This document shows, one piece after another, positions 48,955 to 58,516 of a stretch of 58,516 nucleotides of DNA. The position numbers and the translations under genes were made by a program. Under the pieces are notes generated by a model, which worked only from the letters and a program-made list of their open reading frames with translations, was not told where the DNA came from and made no database searches. Every line of letters starts with the position of its first letter. Position 1 is the first letter of the stretch. Source of the stretch: Acetobacteraceae bacterium (GTDB lineage Bacteria > Pseudomonadota > Alphaproteobacteria > Acetobacterales > Acetobacteraceae); contig JANWJK010000101.1 in NCBI GenBank assembly GCA_025452005.1, positions 1 to 58,516 on the forward strand, given 5' to 3'.

Positions 48955-51063
48955 ATGGAAACCCGCAGCAAGTCACGCGCCTCGCAGTCCACGATGCTGG
49001 ATCCGGCGATCCTGGTGCCGGCGATCGGCCAGTCGTTCGTCAAGCTCGATCCGCGCGTGCTGATAAAGAACCCGGTGATGTTCGTGGTGGAGATCGTCGC
49101 TGCGCTCACCACGATCATCTTTGTCCGCGAGCTCATCGCCGGCGGCGGCGAGCACATGGGCTTCACCTTCCAGATCATCGTCTGGCTGTGGGTGACCGTG
49201 CTGTTCGCCAACTTCGCCGAGGCGGTGGCCGAAGGCCGCGGCAAGGCGCAGGCGGCGACGCTGCGCCGGGCGCGCACCGAGACCACCGCCAAGCGCCTCG
49301 CCTCGCAGAACGCGCCGAACTGGCAGGCGGTCGCCGCCCCCGAGCTGAAACAGGGCGACATCGTGCTGGTCGAGGCCGGCGACCTGATCCCGAGCGACGG
49401 CGACGTGATCGAAGGCATCGCCTCGGTCGACGAGTCCGCGATCACCGGTGAATCGGCGCCTGTCATTCGCGAAAGCGGCGGTGACCGTTCGGCGGTCACC
49501 GGCGGCACGCGTGTGCTGTCCGACTGGATCAAGGTGCGGATCACCGCAACCCAAGGATCTACCTTCCTGGATCGCATGATCGCTCTGGTGGAAGGCGCCG
49601 AGAGGCAGAAGACGCCGAACGAGATCGCGCTGAACATCCTGCTCGCCGGCCTGACGATCATCTTTGTGATCGCGGTCGCCACCATCCCAAGCTTCGCCGC
49701 CTATGCGGGCGGTTCGGTCTCTGTGGTGATCCTCGTGGCGCTGTTCGTGGCGCTGATCCCGACTACCATCGGCGCGCTGTTGTCGGCGATCGGCATTGCC
49801 GGCATGGATCGCCTGGTCCGCTTCAATGTGCTGGCGATGTCCGGCCGCGCGGTGGAAGCCGCGGGCGACGTGGATACGCTGCTGCTCGACAAGACCGGCA
49901 CCATCACGCTGGGCAACCGTCAGGCCACCGAGTTCCTGCCGCTCGCCGGCGTCACCCCGCAGGAACTGGCCGACGCGGCGCAATTCGCCTCGCTGTCGGA
50001 CGAGACACCGGAGGGTCGCTCGATCGTCGTGCTGGCGAAGGAGAAGTACAACTTCCGCGGCCGCGACATGGCACCGGTGGGTGCGCACTTCATCCCGTTC
50101 TCGGCGCAGACGCGACTGTCCGGCGTCGACCTCGACGGCTCGTCCATCCGCAAGGGCGCGGTGGATGCGGTGCTGGCGTTCGTGCGCAACGGCGCCGATC
50201 GGGGCGATGGCGGCGGCGTGGCGGTGCGGTCCTCGGTAACGGAGGCCGCGGTCCGCGAGCTGAGCATGAAGTCCGACGAGATCGCCCGTTCCGGCGGCAC
50301 GCCGCTCGCCGTCTGCAAGGACGGCCGCCTGCTGGGCGTCATCCACCTCAAGGACATCGTCAAGGGCGGCATCCAGGAGCGCTTTTCGGAACTGCGCCGC
50401 ATGGGCATCCGCACGGTGATGATCACCGGCGACAACCCGCTCACCGCCGCGGCGATCGCCGCCGAGTCCGGCGTGGACGACTTCCTGGCCCAGGCGACGC
50501 CCGAGGCGAAGCTCAAGCTGATCCGCGACGAGCAGGCGCAGGGCAAGTTGGTGGCGATGTGCGGCGACGGCACCAACGACGCACCGGCGCTGGCGCAGGC
50601 CGATGTCGGCGTGGCGATGAACACCGGCACCATGGCGGCGCGCGAGGCCGGCAACATGGTGGACCTCGACAGCGATCCGACCAAGCTGATCGAGATCGTG
50701 GAGATCGGCAAGCAGTTGCTGATGACCCGCGGTGCGCTCACCACGTTCAGCATCGCCAACGACGTGGCGAAGTACTTCGCCATGATCCCGGCGATGTTCA
50801 TCGCGTTCTACCCGCAGCTTCAGGCGCTGAACGTGATGCGGCTGGGCAATCCCGAGAGTGCCATTCTGTCGGCGATCATCTTCAACGCGCTGATCATCGT
50901 GGCGCTGATCCCGCTGGCACTGCGCGGTATCGCCTACCGGCCGATCGGCGCGGCGGCGATCCTGCGGCGCAACCTGCTGCTTTACGGCGTTGGCGGCATC
51001 ATTGTGCCGTTCGTCGGGATCAAGCTGATCGACATGCTTGTCACCTCCATCGGTCTGGCCTGA
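48955..51063 (+). CDS. kdpB: K+-transporting ATPase subunit KdpB
   Basis: The 702-residue P-type ATPase subunit that drives K+ uptake. The phosphorylated Asp is D312 in [13 protein letters not shown]; other hallmarks are [12 protein letters not shown] (actuator TGES), TKVRITA-like linker, [15 protein letters not shown], and the hinge [20 protein letters not shown]. Membrane helices flank the catalytic domains as usual. The ATG at 48955 follows the kdpA stop by 2 nt. Reading frame is clean over its length, unlike kdpA. Confidence 0.97.
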   Translation: METRSKSRASQSTMLDPAILVPAIGQSFVKLDPRVLIKNPVMFVVEIVAALTTIIFVRELIAGGGEHMGFTFQIIVWLWVTVLFANFAEAVAEGRGKAQAATLRRARTETTAKRLASQNAPNWQAVAAPELKQGDIVLVEAGDLIPSDGDVIEGIASVDESAITGESAPVIRESGGDRSAVTGGTRVLSDWIKVRITATQGSTFLDRMIALVEGAERQKTPNEIALNILLAGLTIIFVIAVATIPSFAAYAGGSVSVVILVALFVALIPTTIGALLSAIGIAGMDRLVRFNVLAMSGRAVEAAGDVDTLLLDKTGTITLGNRQATEFLPLAGVTPQELADAAQFASLSDETPEGRSIVVLAKEKYNFRGRDMAPVGAHFIPFSAQTRLSGVDLDGSSIRKGAVDAVLAFVRNGADRGDGGGVAVRSSVTEAAVRELSMKSDEIARSGGTPLAVCKDGRLLGVIHLKDIVKGGIQERFSELRRMGIRTVMITGDNPLTAAAIAAESGVDDFLAQATPEAKLKLIRDEQAQGKLVAMCGDGTNDAPALAQADVGVAMNTGTMAAREAGNMVDLDSDPTKLIEIVEIGKQLLMTRGALTTFSIANDVAKYFAMIPAMFIAFYPQLQALNVMRLGNPESAILSAIIFNALIIVALIPLALRGIAYRPIGAAAILRRNLLLYGVGGIIVPFVGIKLIDMLVTSIGLA

Positions 51064-51078
51064 GGAGGCCTGCTGAAC

Positions 51079-51678
51079 ATGAAACACATTCGCCCCGCGA
51101 TCGTGATGATCGTCGCCATGACCGTTATCACCGGTCTGATCTACCCAATGCTGATGACCGGCATCGCCCAGGCAGTGTTCCCGTATCAGGCGAACGGCAG
51201 CCTGGTCGAGAAGGACGGCAAGGTGATCGGGTCGGCGCTGATCGGCCAGAGCTTTACCAGCGACAAGTACTTTCACGGCCGGCCGTCAGCGACCACCGAC
51301 ACCGACCCGAATGATGCGACCAAGACGGTGCCGGCGCCGTACAATGCGGCCAACTCGTCAGGCTCGAACCTTGGGCCTACGTCGAAGGCGCTGGTCGACC
51401 GTGTGAAGGACGATGCGGCGAAGCTGGCGGCGGAGAATCCCGGCACACCGATCCCGGCCGACCTGGTCACCACCTCGGCGAGCGGACTGGACCCCGACAT
51501 CACGCCGGCCGGCGCGCTGTTCCAGGTGCCGCGTGTGGCGAAGGCGCGCGGCCTGCCGGCGGACAAGGTGCGGCAATTGGTCGAGGACCATGTCACCGGG
51601 CGATTGCTGGGCATCATCGGCGAGCCACATGTGAACGTGCTGCAGCTCAATCTCGCGCTGGATGAGATGAAGGGGTAG
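51079..51678 (+). CDS. kdpC: K+-transporting ATPase subunit KdpC
   Basis: A 199-residue membrane-anchored periplasmic subunit. The N-terminal anchor ([21 protein letters not shown]) is followed by [43 protein letters not shown] and [15 protein letters not shown], all conserved. The ATG at 51079 is 15 nt after kdpB with GAGGAGG in between. A large inverted repeat (51711-51804) separates it from kdpD. Confidence 0.96.
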   Translation: MKHIRPAIVMIVAMTVITGLIYPMLMTGIAQAVFPYQANGSLVEKDGKVIGSALIGQSFTSDKYFHGRPSATTDTDPNDATKTVPAPYNAANSSGSNLGPTSKALVDRVKDDAAKLAAENPGTPIPADLVTTSASGLDPDITPAGALFQVPRVAKARGLPADKVRQLVEDHVTGRLLGIIGEPHVNVLQLNLALDEMKG

Positions 51679-51710
51679 AGGAGTCGCAAAGAAGCAGAAG
51701 CAAAGGAGTC

Positions 51711-51804
51711 CTCCCCCTCCCCTTGCGGGAGTGGGTTGGGGGAGGGGCGGCGGGACACCGGCAACTGCCCCTCCCCCAACCCCCTCCCGCCAGGGGAGGG
51801 GGAG
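51711..51804. repeat. 38-nt inverted repeat between kdpC and kdpD
   Basis: Left arm 51711-51748 and right arm 51767-51804 are reverse complements over 36 of 38 positions; the loop is 18 nt. Arms are C/G-rich (CTCCCCCTCCCC and GGGGAGGGGGAG). The outer end of the right arm provides the only purine-rich ribosome site ahead of the kdpD GTG at 51814. Repeats of this kind are known as interspersed palindromes in GC-rich alphaproteobacteria; this is the only full copy seen in the window. Confidence 0.9.
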
Positions 51805-51813
51805 TAATGTGCC

Positions 51814-54486
51814 GTGGATACACGCGAAGGACGGCCCTCACCGGACGCTCTATTGCCAACCGCGCAGCAGGGCACGCGCGGCCGCCTGAAACTGTTTCTC
51901 GGGGCCGCGCCTGGCGTGGGCAAGACCTACGAGATGCTCTCCGCCGCAAGGTCGCGCTACCAGGAGGGCGCGGATGTCGTTGTCGGCGTGGTCGAGACGC
52001 ATGGCCGCCGCGAGACCGAGGCGCTGCTCGAAGGCCTCGAGGTCGTGCCGCGTCGCGAGGTCGAATATCGCGGACGCACGCTCGCCGAGATGGACCTCGA
52101 CGCAGTGCTGGCACGCCGCCCGCAGCTCGCCCTGATCGATGAGCTGGCGCACAGCAACGCCCCGGGCAGCCGGCATCCCAAGCGCTACATGGATGTCGAG
52201 GAGCTGATAGCCGCCGGCATCGACGTCTACACGACGCTCAACGTCCAGCACGTCGAAAGTCTGAACGACGTCGTCGCCCGCATCACGCGCATCCGCGTGC
52301 GCGAGACGGTGCCCGACTCGATCATCGACAAGGCCGACGACATCGAGCTGATCGACCTGACCCCCGAGGACCTGATCCAGCGCTTGCGCGACGGCAAGGT
52401 CTATGTGCCGCATCAGGCCGAACGCGCGATCCGTCACTATTTCTCGCCGGGCAACCTCACCGCCCTTCGCGAGCTGGCACTGCGCCGCACCGCGCAGCGG
52501 GTGGACGATCAGATGGTGCGCTATATGCAGGCGCACGCGATCCCCGGCCCTTGGGCTGCCGGCGAGAGGATCCTCGCATGCGTCGGCGGCGATGCCAGCA
52601 GTACCGACGTCGTGCGCCACGCCAAGCGCTTGGCCGACAGCCTGAAGGCGCCGTGGACGGCGGTGCACGTCGAAACCGGGCGCAACCTCGACCTCAGCGA
52701 CGCGGAACGGGACCGGATTGCCGAGGCGATGCGGCTGTCGCAGCGGCTCGGTGCGGAGACGGTCACGCTGCCGGGTCAGGACGTGGCGGACACGATCGCC
52801 GAGTACGTGCGCGCCAACAACTTCACGCAGATCATCATCGTGCAGCCGCCACGGGCCTGGTGGCGCGAGCTGTTCTACGGCTCGCTGGCGCAGCAGCTCA
52901 TCCGCAAGGCCGGTGGCGCGGGCGTCCACGTGCTGGGGCGGAGTGGCGAGGCAGCGGAACAGAACGAACGCATGCTGCGCGCCGGCAAGCCACGGGCTTA
53001 TCCGGGAAGCCTCGCCTTCGTTGCCGTATCCCTTGGCATTGCCCTGCTGCTGCACCAGGTGCTGGGGCTTGCCAGCGTGGCGATGACCTTCCTGACCGCG
53101 GTACTGGTTTCCGCCGTGGTCTATGGGCTGTGGCCGGCGCTGTTCGCCAGCTTCGCCAGCGTGCTGGCCTACAACTTCTTCTTCCTGCCGCCGATCTATA
53201 CCTTCACCATCGCCGATCCCGAGAATGTCGTCGCGCTGTTCTTCTTCGGCATCACCGCGGTCATCGCCAGCAATCTCACCGCGCGCGTCCGCGCGCAGGC
53301 CATCGTGGCGCGACAGCGGGCGCGCACCACCGAGGAGTTGTATCTGTTCAGCCGCAAGCTGGCGGGCGCGGCGAACCTGGACGACCTGCTCTGGGCCACC
53401 GTACACCAGATCGCGCTGATGCTGAAGGTGCGCGTCGTCATCCTGCTGCCCGAGGACAACACGGTCGTGGTGCGGGCCGGCTACCCGCCCGAGGACACGC
53501 TGGACGCCGCGGACCTCGCCGCGGCGAAATGGAGCTGGGAGAAGAATCACGTCGCCGGCCGTGGTTCCGACACGCTGCCTGGCGCGAAACGGCTGTTCAT
53601 GCCGATGAACACCGGCCGCGGTGCTGTGGGGGTCGTCGGTATCGACAGCGATGAGCCAGGCGCCATCCTCACGCCGGATCAGCATCGGCTGCTCGATGCC
53701 CTGTCTGACCAGGCGGCGCTGGCGATCGAGCGCGTCAATCTGGTCGAGGATGTGGATCGCGCGCGTCTGGTGGCCGAGACCGACCGACTGCGCGCCGCTT
53801 TGCTGACCTCCATATCGCACGATCTGCGTACGCCGCTGGCATCGATTCTCGGCTCCGCCACCAGTCTCAGCGAGACGCTGGATGCAGCGACGCGGCGCGA
53901 CCTGATCGGCAACATCCAGGACGAGGCGGAGCGGCTGAACCGCTTCATCGGCAACCTGCTCGACATGACGCGGCTGGAATCCGGGCCGTTGCGGCTGCGT
54001 ACCGGCGCGGTAGAGTTGTCGGATGCGATCGGCAGCGCGTTGTGGCGTGCCACCAAGATCCTGATGGAGCATCGCACCGAGGTGGTGTTGCAGCCCGATC
54101 TGCCGATGCTCGATCTCGATGAGGTGCTGTTCGAGCAGGTGCTGTTCAACCTCTTGGACAACGCCAGCAAGTACGCGCCCGCCGGCTCGCTGATCACCAT
54201 CAAGGCGTGGCAGGACGGCGGGCAGGTCGTCGTGCAGGTGCTGGACGAAGGGCCTGGCATTCCGGCGGCCGATCAGGAGCGGGTGTTCGACAAGTTCTAC
54301 CGCGTCGGCGGCGCCGACCGCCGGCGGGCCGGCACGGGTCTGGGCCTGGCGATCTGCCGCGGCTTCATCGAGGCGATGCACGGCAGCATTGCGGCAAGCA
54401 ACCGCACCGATCGATCAGGCGCGGCCTTCACAATGTCGCTGCCCGTATTCGTCCAGGCCGAGAGGGCGCCGGAGACGATCGAATGA
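51814..54486 (+). CDS. kdpD: Osmosensitive K+ channel histidine kinase KdpD
   Basis: An 890-residue sensor kinase that controls kdp expression with KdpE. Domains in order: KdpD N-terminal ATP-binding domain with Walker-like [13 protein letters not shown] (residues 30-42), a Usp-like domain from about 245, four closely spaced membrane helices near 395-500 ([30 protein letters not shown]), a GAF region, the phosphoacceptor His H669 in [15 protein letters not shown], and an HATPase with [17 protein letters not shown] and GTGLGLAIC. The start is GTG at 51814; the preceding inverted repeat contributes GGAGG about 10 nt upstream. Its 3' end overlaps kdpE by 4 nt (ATGA). Confidence 0.96.
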   Translation: MDTREGRPSPDALLPTAQQGTRGRLKLFLGAAPGVGKTYEMLSAARSRYQEGADVVVGVVETHGRRETEALLEGLEVVPRREVEYRGRTLAEMDLDAVLARRPQLALIDELAHSNAPGSRHPKRYMDVEELIAAGIDVYTTLNVQHVESLNDVVARITRIRVRETVPDSIIDKADDIELIDLTPEDLIQRLRDGKVYVPHQAERAIRHYFSPGNLTALRELALRRTAQRVDDQMVRYMQAHAIPGPWAAGERILACVGGDASSTDVVRHAKRLADSLKAPWTAVHVETGRNLDLSDAERDRIAEAMRLSQRLGAETVTLPGQDVADTIAEYVRANNFTQIIIVQPPRAWWRELFYGSLAQQLIRKAGGAGVHVLGRSGEAAEQNERMLRAGKPRAYPGSLAFVAVSLGIALLLHQVLGLASVAMTFLTAVLVSAVVYGLWPALFASFASVLAYNFFFLPPIYTFTIADPENVVALFFFGITAVIASNLTARVRAQAIVARQRARTTEELYLFSRKLAGAANLDDLLWATVHQIALMLKVRVVILLPEDNTVVVRAGYPPEDTLDAADLAAAKWSWEKNHVAGRGSDTLPGAKRLFMPMNTGRGAVGVVGIDSDEPGAILTPDQHRLLDALSDQAALAIERVNLVEDVDRARLVAETDRLRAALLTSISHDLRTPLASILGSATSLSETLDAATRRDLIGNIQDEAERLNRFIGNLLDMTRLESGPLRLRTGAVELSDAIGSALWRATKILMEHRTEVVLQPDLPMLDLDEVLFEQVLFNLLDNASKYAPAGSLITIKAWQDGGQVVVQVLDEGPGIPAADQERVFDKFYRVGGADRRRAGTGLGLAICRGFIEAMHGSIAASNRTDRSGAAFTMSLPVFVQAERAPETIE

Positions 54487-55181
54487 CCGCCGGTTCCGGA
54501 CCGTTGCGCATCCTCGTGGTCGACGACGAACCGGCGATCCTGCGTTTCCTCCGCGCCGGCCTGGGCAGCCAGGGCTACCTCGTGACCGAGGCCGCGTCTG
54601 GCGGGGCGGCGTTGGATGCAGTGCGGCAACACCGCGCCGATCTGGTGGTGCTCGATCTTGGCCTGCCGGACATCGACGGCCTCGAGGTGATCCGCCGCGC
54701 CCGCGATGCCGGCGCCATGCTGCCGATCATCGTGCTGTCGAGCCGCGAGAATGAGGCCGCGAAGGTGGCGGCGCTCGATCTCGGCGCGGACGACTATGTC
54801 ACGAAACCGTTCGGCATCGATGAGCTGCTGGCGCGGGTTCGTGCGGCGCAGCGTCATCGTTTGCAGCAGCAGGGCGAGAAGCCGGTGTTCCGCGCCGGCG
54901 ATCTCACCGTCGACCTTGTGCGGCGGATTGTTACCGTGCGCGGGCAGGAGGTAAAGTTCTCGCCACGCGAGTACGATCTGCTGCGGCTGCTGGTGGCGCA
55001 TGCCGGCAAGGTGCTGACGCACAACATGATCCTGCGCGAGGTCTGGGGGCCGAACACCGACGTGCAATATCTGCGTATCTACATCCGGGCGCTCCGCCAG
55101 AAGATCGAGCGCGACACAGAGAAACCGGAATACATCGTGACCGAGACCGGTGTCGGCTATCGCCTGCGGGCGCCCGACTGA
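54483..55181 (+). CDS. kdpE: Response regulator KdpE
   Basis: A 232-residue OmpR-family regulator. The receiver has acidic residues ILVVDDEPA, the phospho-acceptor D58 in [12 protein letters not shown], and TKPF (Lys switch). The C-terminal winged helix shows [22 protein letters not shown] and [10 protein letters not shown]. The ATG at 54483 overlaps the kdpD stop codon (ATGA). Its target should be the kdp promoter region around 46544-46952. Confidence 0.96.
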   Translation: MTAGSGPLRILVVDDEPAILRFLRAGLGSQGYLVTEAASGGAALDAVRQHRADLVVLDLGLPDIDGLEVIRRARDAGAMLPIIVLSSRENEAAKVAALDLGADDYVTKPFGIDELLARVRAAQRHRLQQQGEKPVFRAGDLTVDLVRRIVTVRGQEVKFSPREYDLLRLLVAHAGKVLTHNMILREVWGPNTDVQYLRIYIRALRQKIERDTEKPEYIVTETGVGYRLRAPD

Positions 55182-55627
55182 TGACGCTCGGCGAGATCGT
55201 CGAACCTGACAACGTCGTGGTCGGTCTGCGCGTAGGCGACAAGGCACAGTTGCTGCACGAGCTGGCCGGGCGGGCCGCCGCCGCGGTCGGGCTCGACCGG
55301 CGCACGATCTTCGAGGCGTTGCAGGCGCGGGAGAACCTGGGATCGACCGGATTGGGCAAAGGCTTCGCCTTGCCGCACGCGCGAGTGGAGATGCTGAGCG
55401 AGCCCTTCGCGCTGCTTGTGCGGCTGGCGCGGCCGATCGATTTCGCCGCCATCGACGACCAACCTGTCGATCTGGTGATCCTCCTGCTCAGTCCGGCGAA
55501 CGGCGGGAACCAGCATCTGGCGACACTTGCGGCATTGTCGCGGCCACTGCGCGACGCGGCGTTGGTGCAGAGGCTGCGCCGGGCGCCGGACGCGGCGGCG
55601 GTGCATCGCCTGCTTCCCCGCTCCTGA
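55181..55627 (+). CDS. PTS EIIA(Ntr)-like protein in the kdp operon
   Basis: A 148-residue EIIA-fold protein with the phosphorylatable His H66 in GKGFALPHARVE, which corresponds to the EIIA-Ntr active site motif. LGSTGLGKG precedes it, and QPVDLVILLLSP is the family beta-strand. No EI, NPr or sugar permease domain is attached. The ATG overlaps the kdpE stop by one base (TGATG), so it is expressed with kdpDE. EIIA-Ntr proteins are known to bind KdpD and stimulate it in E. coli, so an operon copy fits a dedicated adaptor for K+ signalling. It is a paralogue, not necessarily ptsN itself, so no symbol is given. It ends 6 bp from the convergent Rieske beta gene. Confidence 0.85.
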   Translation: MTLGEIVEPDNVVVGLRVGDKAQLLHELAGRAAAAVGLDRRTIFEALQARENLGSTGLGKGFALPHARVEMLSEPFALLVRLARPIDFAAIDDQPVDLVILLLSPANGGNQHLATLAALSRPLRDAALVQRLRRAPDAAAVHRLLPRS

Positions 55628-55633
55628 TGGATG

Positions 55634-56095
55634 CTACAGCGGCAGCACCAGCAATGTGTCGATACGCCGCGAGTCGAGCACGACACGCCGCGATCTGAAG
55701 CGCAGCGCGTCGCCGTCGCGGACAATTCGATCCAGATAGCGGCCGGTGGCGAATGTGACCGTGTCGCCGTCCTGGGCAATGCGGAACACGCAGAAGTTGG
55801 AACGGACCACGAAGCCATCGCCCTGCACCGCGAGACGCGGAGGGCCGGGCAGATGGCGATAGCTATGCGGTTCGTAGATGTTCGCAGTGCGCAGCGCGCG
55901 CACGCGATCCTCCATCATGGCGCGGCTGCCGCAGTAGAGGATGCCGATCGGCAGCCCGGCATCGTGACTCTCGCGCGTGATGATCTGGTATTCGCCATCC
56001 TCGGTGAAGAACCCAGGCCAGCGTTCCAGCGCCCCGTCGTCTATCGCCTCGGCGTAGTCGGCGAACAGGTCCTCGATGGCTTCACGCACGGTCAC
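55634..56095 (-). CDS. Ring-hydroxylating dioxygenase, beta subunit
   Basis: A 153-residue small subunit with the cystatin-like (NTF2-like) fold: FADYAEAIDDGALERWPGFF opens the cone, and YEPHSYRHL plus FATGRYLDRIVRDGDALRFRSR follow. It pairs with the alpha subunit gene just upstream, whose stop codon overlaps its GTG start (GTGA). Beta subunits are structural in Rieske dioxygenases. Likely substrate class is set by the alpha subunit. Confidence 0.9.
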   Translation of the reverse strand: MTVREAIEDLFADYAEAIDDGALERWPGFFTEDGEYQIITRESHDAGLPIGILYCGSRAMMEDRVRALRTANIYEPHSYRHLPGPPRLAVQGDGFVVRSNFCVFRIAQDGDTVTFATGRYLDRIVRDGDALRFRSRRVVLDSRRIDTLLVLPL

Positions 56096-57339
56096 AGGCC
56101 CATCAGTTCGCGATAGCCTTGCCAGAACCCACGGATGCCGGTCTCGGTCGCGCGCGACCCATCCGACGACGCGACGTCGCGGCCGCCCATCTCGAGGAAC
56201 GCATTGCGGTCTTCGCTGCCGCGCGTGCCGCGCTGGACGAATTCGTTGATGCAGCCGTCCTCCAGCGACACCAGGCCTGCCGCACCGGTCAGGTTGCTCT
56301 GCATCAGGCGCTGACGCGTCTGCTGTTCATTGTCGTCCTGATATCCGAGGTAGATCCAGAACAGCTCCGTCCTGTCGAGGCCACGCGGGGTGAAAAAGCG
56401 CACCGCCAGCGAGTTCAGCGTCAGTTGCACCACCAGTGTGGGGAAGATCGTCTGGATGCAGTGGGTGACGCCGTCATCGAACTCGGTCCAGGTATCGAGG
56501 AACTGCGGCGCAGCCAGCGCAGAGTCGTACTGCGCCGAATGCACATTCCGATACTCTTCGGACTGTTGCAGCGTGCCGCGCTTCGCGTAGCTGATCGAGT
56601 GCCGGCCGTCGTCGGACAGCAGCATACCGCCGTCCATGTCGAGACGGTTCACCTTGAAGGTGGTGTAGAACGTGTGCAGCAGCGTCGCGTGGTATGAATC
56701 ACGGACGTTCTCGGCGTACAGCTTCCAGTTGTTGTGGATGATCTGGCTATGCATGCCAAGCAGCCGGTGCGGCCGGCCGAGGTTGCGGCGGATCATGCGC
56801 GCCATCGTCGTGCCGAGATAGTCCTCCACCGGCACGGTCGCATCGGAGAATGTACCGAACACCAACCCGCAGAACACCTCGACGCGCAGCGGCTCCAGCC
56901 GGTGCTGCGCGGTGTCGAAATCCTCCGGCATGCCGCCCTTGCCGCGCACGCCGTGGCGGAACGCAACGCTTTGTAGCCGGCCGGCAAGATCGTAGCTCCA
57001 CGAGTGATACACACAGGTCAGCGATTTGGCGTTGCCGCGCTCCTGCAGGCACACCAGCGCGCCCTTGTGCGCACAGCGGTTCACCATGGCGTGGATCGCA
57101 CCATGCTCGTCGCGTGTGACAACGACAGGCACCTCGCCAACGCTGGCGAGACGCCAGTCGCCGGGATTTAGAATCTCGACCTCCAGGCAGAGGAAGTTCC
57201 AGATCGGTCCGCGGAACAGCCGCCTCTGCTCCTCGGCATAGATCGCGGGATCAGCGAACACGCGGAACGGCACGCGCGTCACGCCGCCTTGCGGCCAGGC
57301 CAGGTCGGACGCGCGATCGCGCGCCACCGGAATGTCCAT
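56092..57339 (-). CDS. Rieske aromatic-ring-hydroxylating dioxygenase, alpha subunit
   Basis: A 415-residue catalytic subunit. The Rieske [2Fe-2S] ligands are C89-x-H91 and C109-x2-H112 (RCAHKGALVC and TCVYHSWSYDL). The mononuclear iron ligands are H217 and H222 in RDSYHATLLHTFY, with a later Asp. It resembles benzoate/anthranilate-type dioxygenases. The ATG at 57339 has GGAGG five bases upstream. No reductase or ferredoxin gene lies in the window. It is divergent from the second binding-protein gene by 116 nt, which may take up the aromatic substrate. Confidence 0.92.
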   Translation of the reverse strand: MDIPVARDRASDLAWPQGGVTRVPFRVFADPAIYAEEQRRLFRGPIWNFLCLEVEILNPGDWRLASVGEVPVVVTRDEHGAIHAMVNRCAHKGALVCLQERGNAKSLTCVYHSWSYDLAGRLQSVAFRHGVRGKGGMPEDFDTAQHRLEPLRVEVFCGLVFGTFSDATVPVEDYLGTTMARMIRRNLGRPHRLLGMHSQIIHNNWKLYAENVRDSYHATLLHTFYTTFKVNRLDMDGGMLLSDDGRHSISYAKRGTLQQSEEYRNVHSAQYDSALAAPQFLDTWTEFDDGVTHCIQTIFPTLVVQLTLNSLAVRFFTPRGLDRTELFWIYLGYQDDNEQQTRQRLMQSNLTGAAGLVSLEDGCINEFVQRGTRGSEDRNAFLEMGGRDVASSDGSRATETGIRGFWQGYRELMGL

Positions 57340-57455
57340 CGTCGCCTCCACGGAACTCGGCCTCGACGGTAGCCGCCGCGGCGAGAACGGTGCAATGTCC
57401 CGCCGCCGGCCAACGAGTCGGGACGGGAGAGTGCCAACGTTCAGGAGAACAAAGT

Positions 57456-58516
57456 ATGATCAGTCGCAGAGCTGCGCTGGCGAGCGGTGTCGCGCTCGCC
57501 ACGTCTGCCGGGTTCCCGCGTGCCCGCGCCGCCCCCGAGCCGGCGGTGAAGATCGGCAACACGATGCCGTACAGCGGCCCCGCCTCGACCTATGGCGTTA
57601 TCGGACGCACCGAGAGCGCGTTCTTCAAGATGGTCAACGAGCAGGGCGGCGTCGCCGGACGGACAATCGATTTCATTTCGCTGGACGATGGCTACAGTCC
57701 GCCGAAGACGGTCGAGCAGGTCCGCCGGCTGGTCGAGGAGGATCAGGTCGATTTCTGCTTCCAGAACCTCGGCACGCCGTGCAATTCGGCCATTGCCGAC
57801 TATCTGAACCACAAGAAGATACCGCACCTGTTTGTCGGCTCTGGCGCCAGCAAGTGGGCCGACATCAAGAAGTTCCCCTGGACGATGGGCTTCCAGCCCG
57901 GCTACCGCACCGAGGCGCAGATCTACGCCAAGCACATGCTGGCCAACGTGAAGGATCCGAAACTTGCGATCCTCTATCAGAACGACGATTTCGGTAAGGA
58001 CTATCCGATCGGCGTGAGGGACATCCTGGGCAACGACTGGGACAAGATCGTCGTCAAGTCCGCCAGTTACGAAACCACCGATCCGACGATCGACTCGCAG
58101 ATCGTCGAGGCACAGAATTCCGGGGCCAACGTCCTGCTGGTCGCGGCAATCCCGAAGTTCGCCGCTCAGTCGATCCGCAAGGTGTACGACAGCAACTGGA
58201 AGCCGGCCTTCTACATGACCAATGTCGCGATCTCGGTCGGCGGCGTGATCACGCCAGCCGGGCCGGAGAAGGCGGTCGGCATGCTGAGCACGCAGTATCT
58301 GAAGGACCCGACGGATCCGGTGTTCAAGGACGATGCCGGCATGAAGGAATGGCGAGACTTTATGGCGAAGTACATGCCGGGTGGCGATGTCAGCGATGCC
58401 AGCTATGTATTCGCCTATGCCGTGAGCAAGACCATGCTGCAGGTGCTGAAGCAGTGCGATGGCGATTTCTCACGCGCGAACGTGATGAAGCAGGCGGAAA
58501 GCCTGCATGACGTCGA
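57456..58516 (+). CDS. Liv-type ABC substrate-binding protein (3' end cut by window)
   Basis: The first 353 residues of a periplasmic binding protein of the branched-chain amino acid type. A short Tat/Sec-like leader (MISRRAALASGVALATSAGF, ending ARA) is followed by VKIGNTMPYSGPASTYG, the LivK entry strand, and LAILYQNDDFGKDYPIGV in the second lobe. The ATG at 57456 has CAGGAG about 8 nt ahead. Divergent from the Rieske dioxygenase genes; a role in aromatic-acid uptake is inferred from that. Confidence 0.9.
   Translation, partial: MISRRAALASGVALATSAGFPRARAAPEPAVKIGNTMPYSGPASTYGVIGRTESAFFKMVNEQGGVAGRTIDFISLDDGYSPPKTVEQVRRLVEEDQVDFCFQNLGTPCNSAIADYLNHKKIPHLFVGSGASKWADIKKFPWTMGFQPGYRTEAQIYAKHMLANVKDPKLAILYQNDDFGKDYPIGVRDILGNDWDKIVVKSASYETTDPTIDSQIVEAQNSGANVLLVAAIPKFAAQSIRKVYDSNWKPAFYMTNVAISVGGVITPAGPEKAVGMLSTQYLKDPTDPVFKDDAGMKEWRDFMAKYMPGGDVSDASYVFAYAVSKTMLQVLKQCDGDFSRANVMKQAESLHDV

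Noticed and set aside
51850-54381. Minus-strand open frame of 843 codons opposite kdpD
   Set aside because: Shadow of kdpD codons; no start site or domain.
1-58516. Search for tRNA, rRNA, CRISPR arrays, insertion sequences and phage genes
   Set aside because: No cloverleaf with CCA, no regularly spaced repeats and no transposase or integrase motif was seen by reading the sequence.

Overview
The window is GC-rich bacterial chromosome from an alphaproteobacterium, most likely a member of the Acetobacteraceae/Rhodospirillales. The inference rests on the clpS-clpA pair, a Phasin_2-type phasin, the pyrH-frr-uppS-cdsA-dxr-rseP block, a fused cysNC, several periplasmic solute-binding proteins and the codon usage. 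No tRNA, rRNA, CRISPR array, insertion sequence or phage gene was recognised.

Layout. (a) 1-5880 is mainly housekeeping: clpA (cut by the window edge), clpS, a polyhydroxyalkanoate-granule phasin with a readable promoter between two TGC/GCA dyads, a D,D-carboxypeptidase with a SPOR domain, rpiA, a TPR protein and map. (b) 5887-19511 is mixed: a Liv-type binding protein, an LVIVD-repeat protein divergent from a CobW GTPase with only 15 bp between starts, rnd, a CHASE3/PAS hybrid histidine kinase, a DUF1194 von Willebrand protein, cysD-cysNC, a uracil-DNA-glycosylase-family protein and a GH65 phosphorylase. (c) 19486-25119 (minus) is the envelope/isoprenoid operon pyrH-frr-uppS-cdsA-dxr-rseP with a SlyB-like lipoprotein upstream. 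(d) 25325-36568 is accessory: a SPOR lytic transglycosylase, a cyclase-homology/TPR protein lacking a catalytic Asn, a TRAP binding protein, an NDP-forming acyl-CoA synthetase, a variant DhaK-DhaL kinase, a DUF429-like protein, a phosphoribosyltransferase-HAD fusion and a pair of small membrane proteins. (e) 36543-45093 looks catabolic: a ketopantoate-reductase-like protein, two creatininase-family hydrolases, an M20 amidohydrolase, a DHFR-like reductase and hydantoinase B/A. (f) 45094-55627 is a potassium island: SOUL haem-binding protein, tiny membrane proteins, then kdpF-A-B-C-D-E and an EIIA(Ntr)-like gene. (g) 55634-58516 holds a Rieske dioxygenase (beta, alpha) divergent from a second Liv-type binding protein cut by the window edge.

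How the parts work together. The kdp region is the most structured segment. kdpA carries two single-base indels that cancel (one missing C, one extra T), so it is either a sequencing artefact or a very fresh lesion. kdpC and kdpD are separated by a near-perfect 38-nt inverted repeat whose distal arm supplies the kdpD ribosome-binding site. kdpD, kdpE and an EIIA(Ntr)-like gene are translationally coupled. YTATACGC elements, two of them inside a longer repeat, lie about 65-75 nt upstream of three start codons in the region and are candidate promoter/KdpE elements. The amidohydrolase/hydantoinase segment may break down a cyclic amide, but its substrate cannot be read from sequence.
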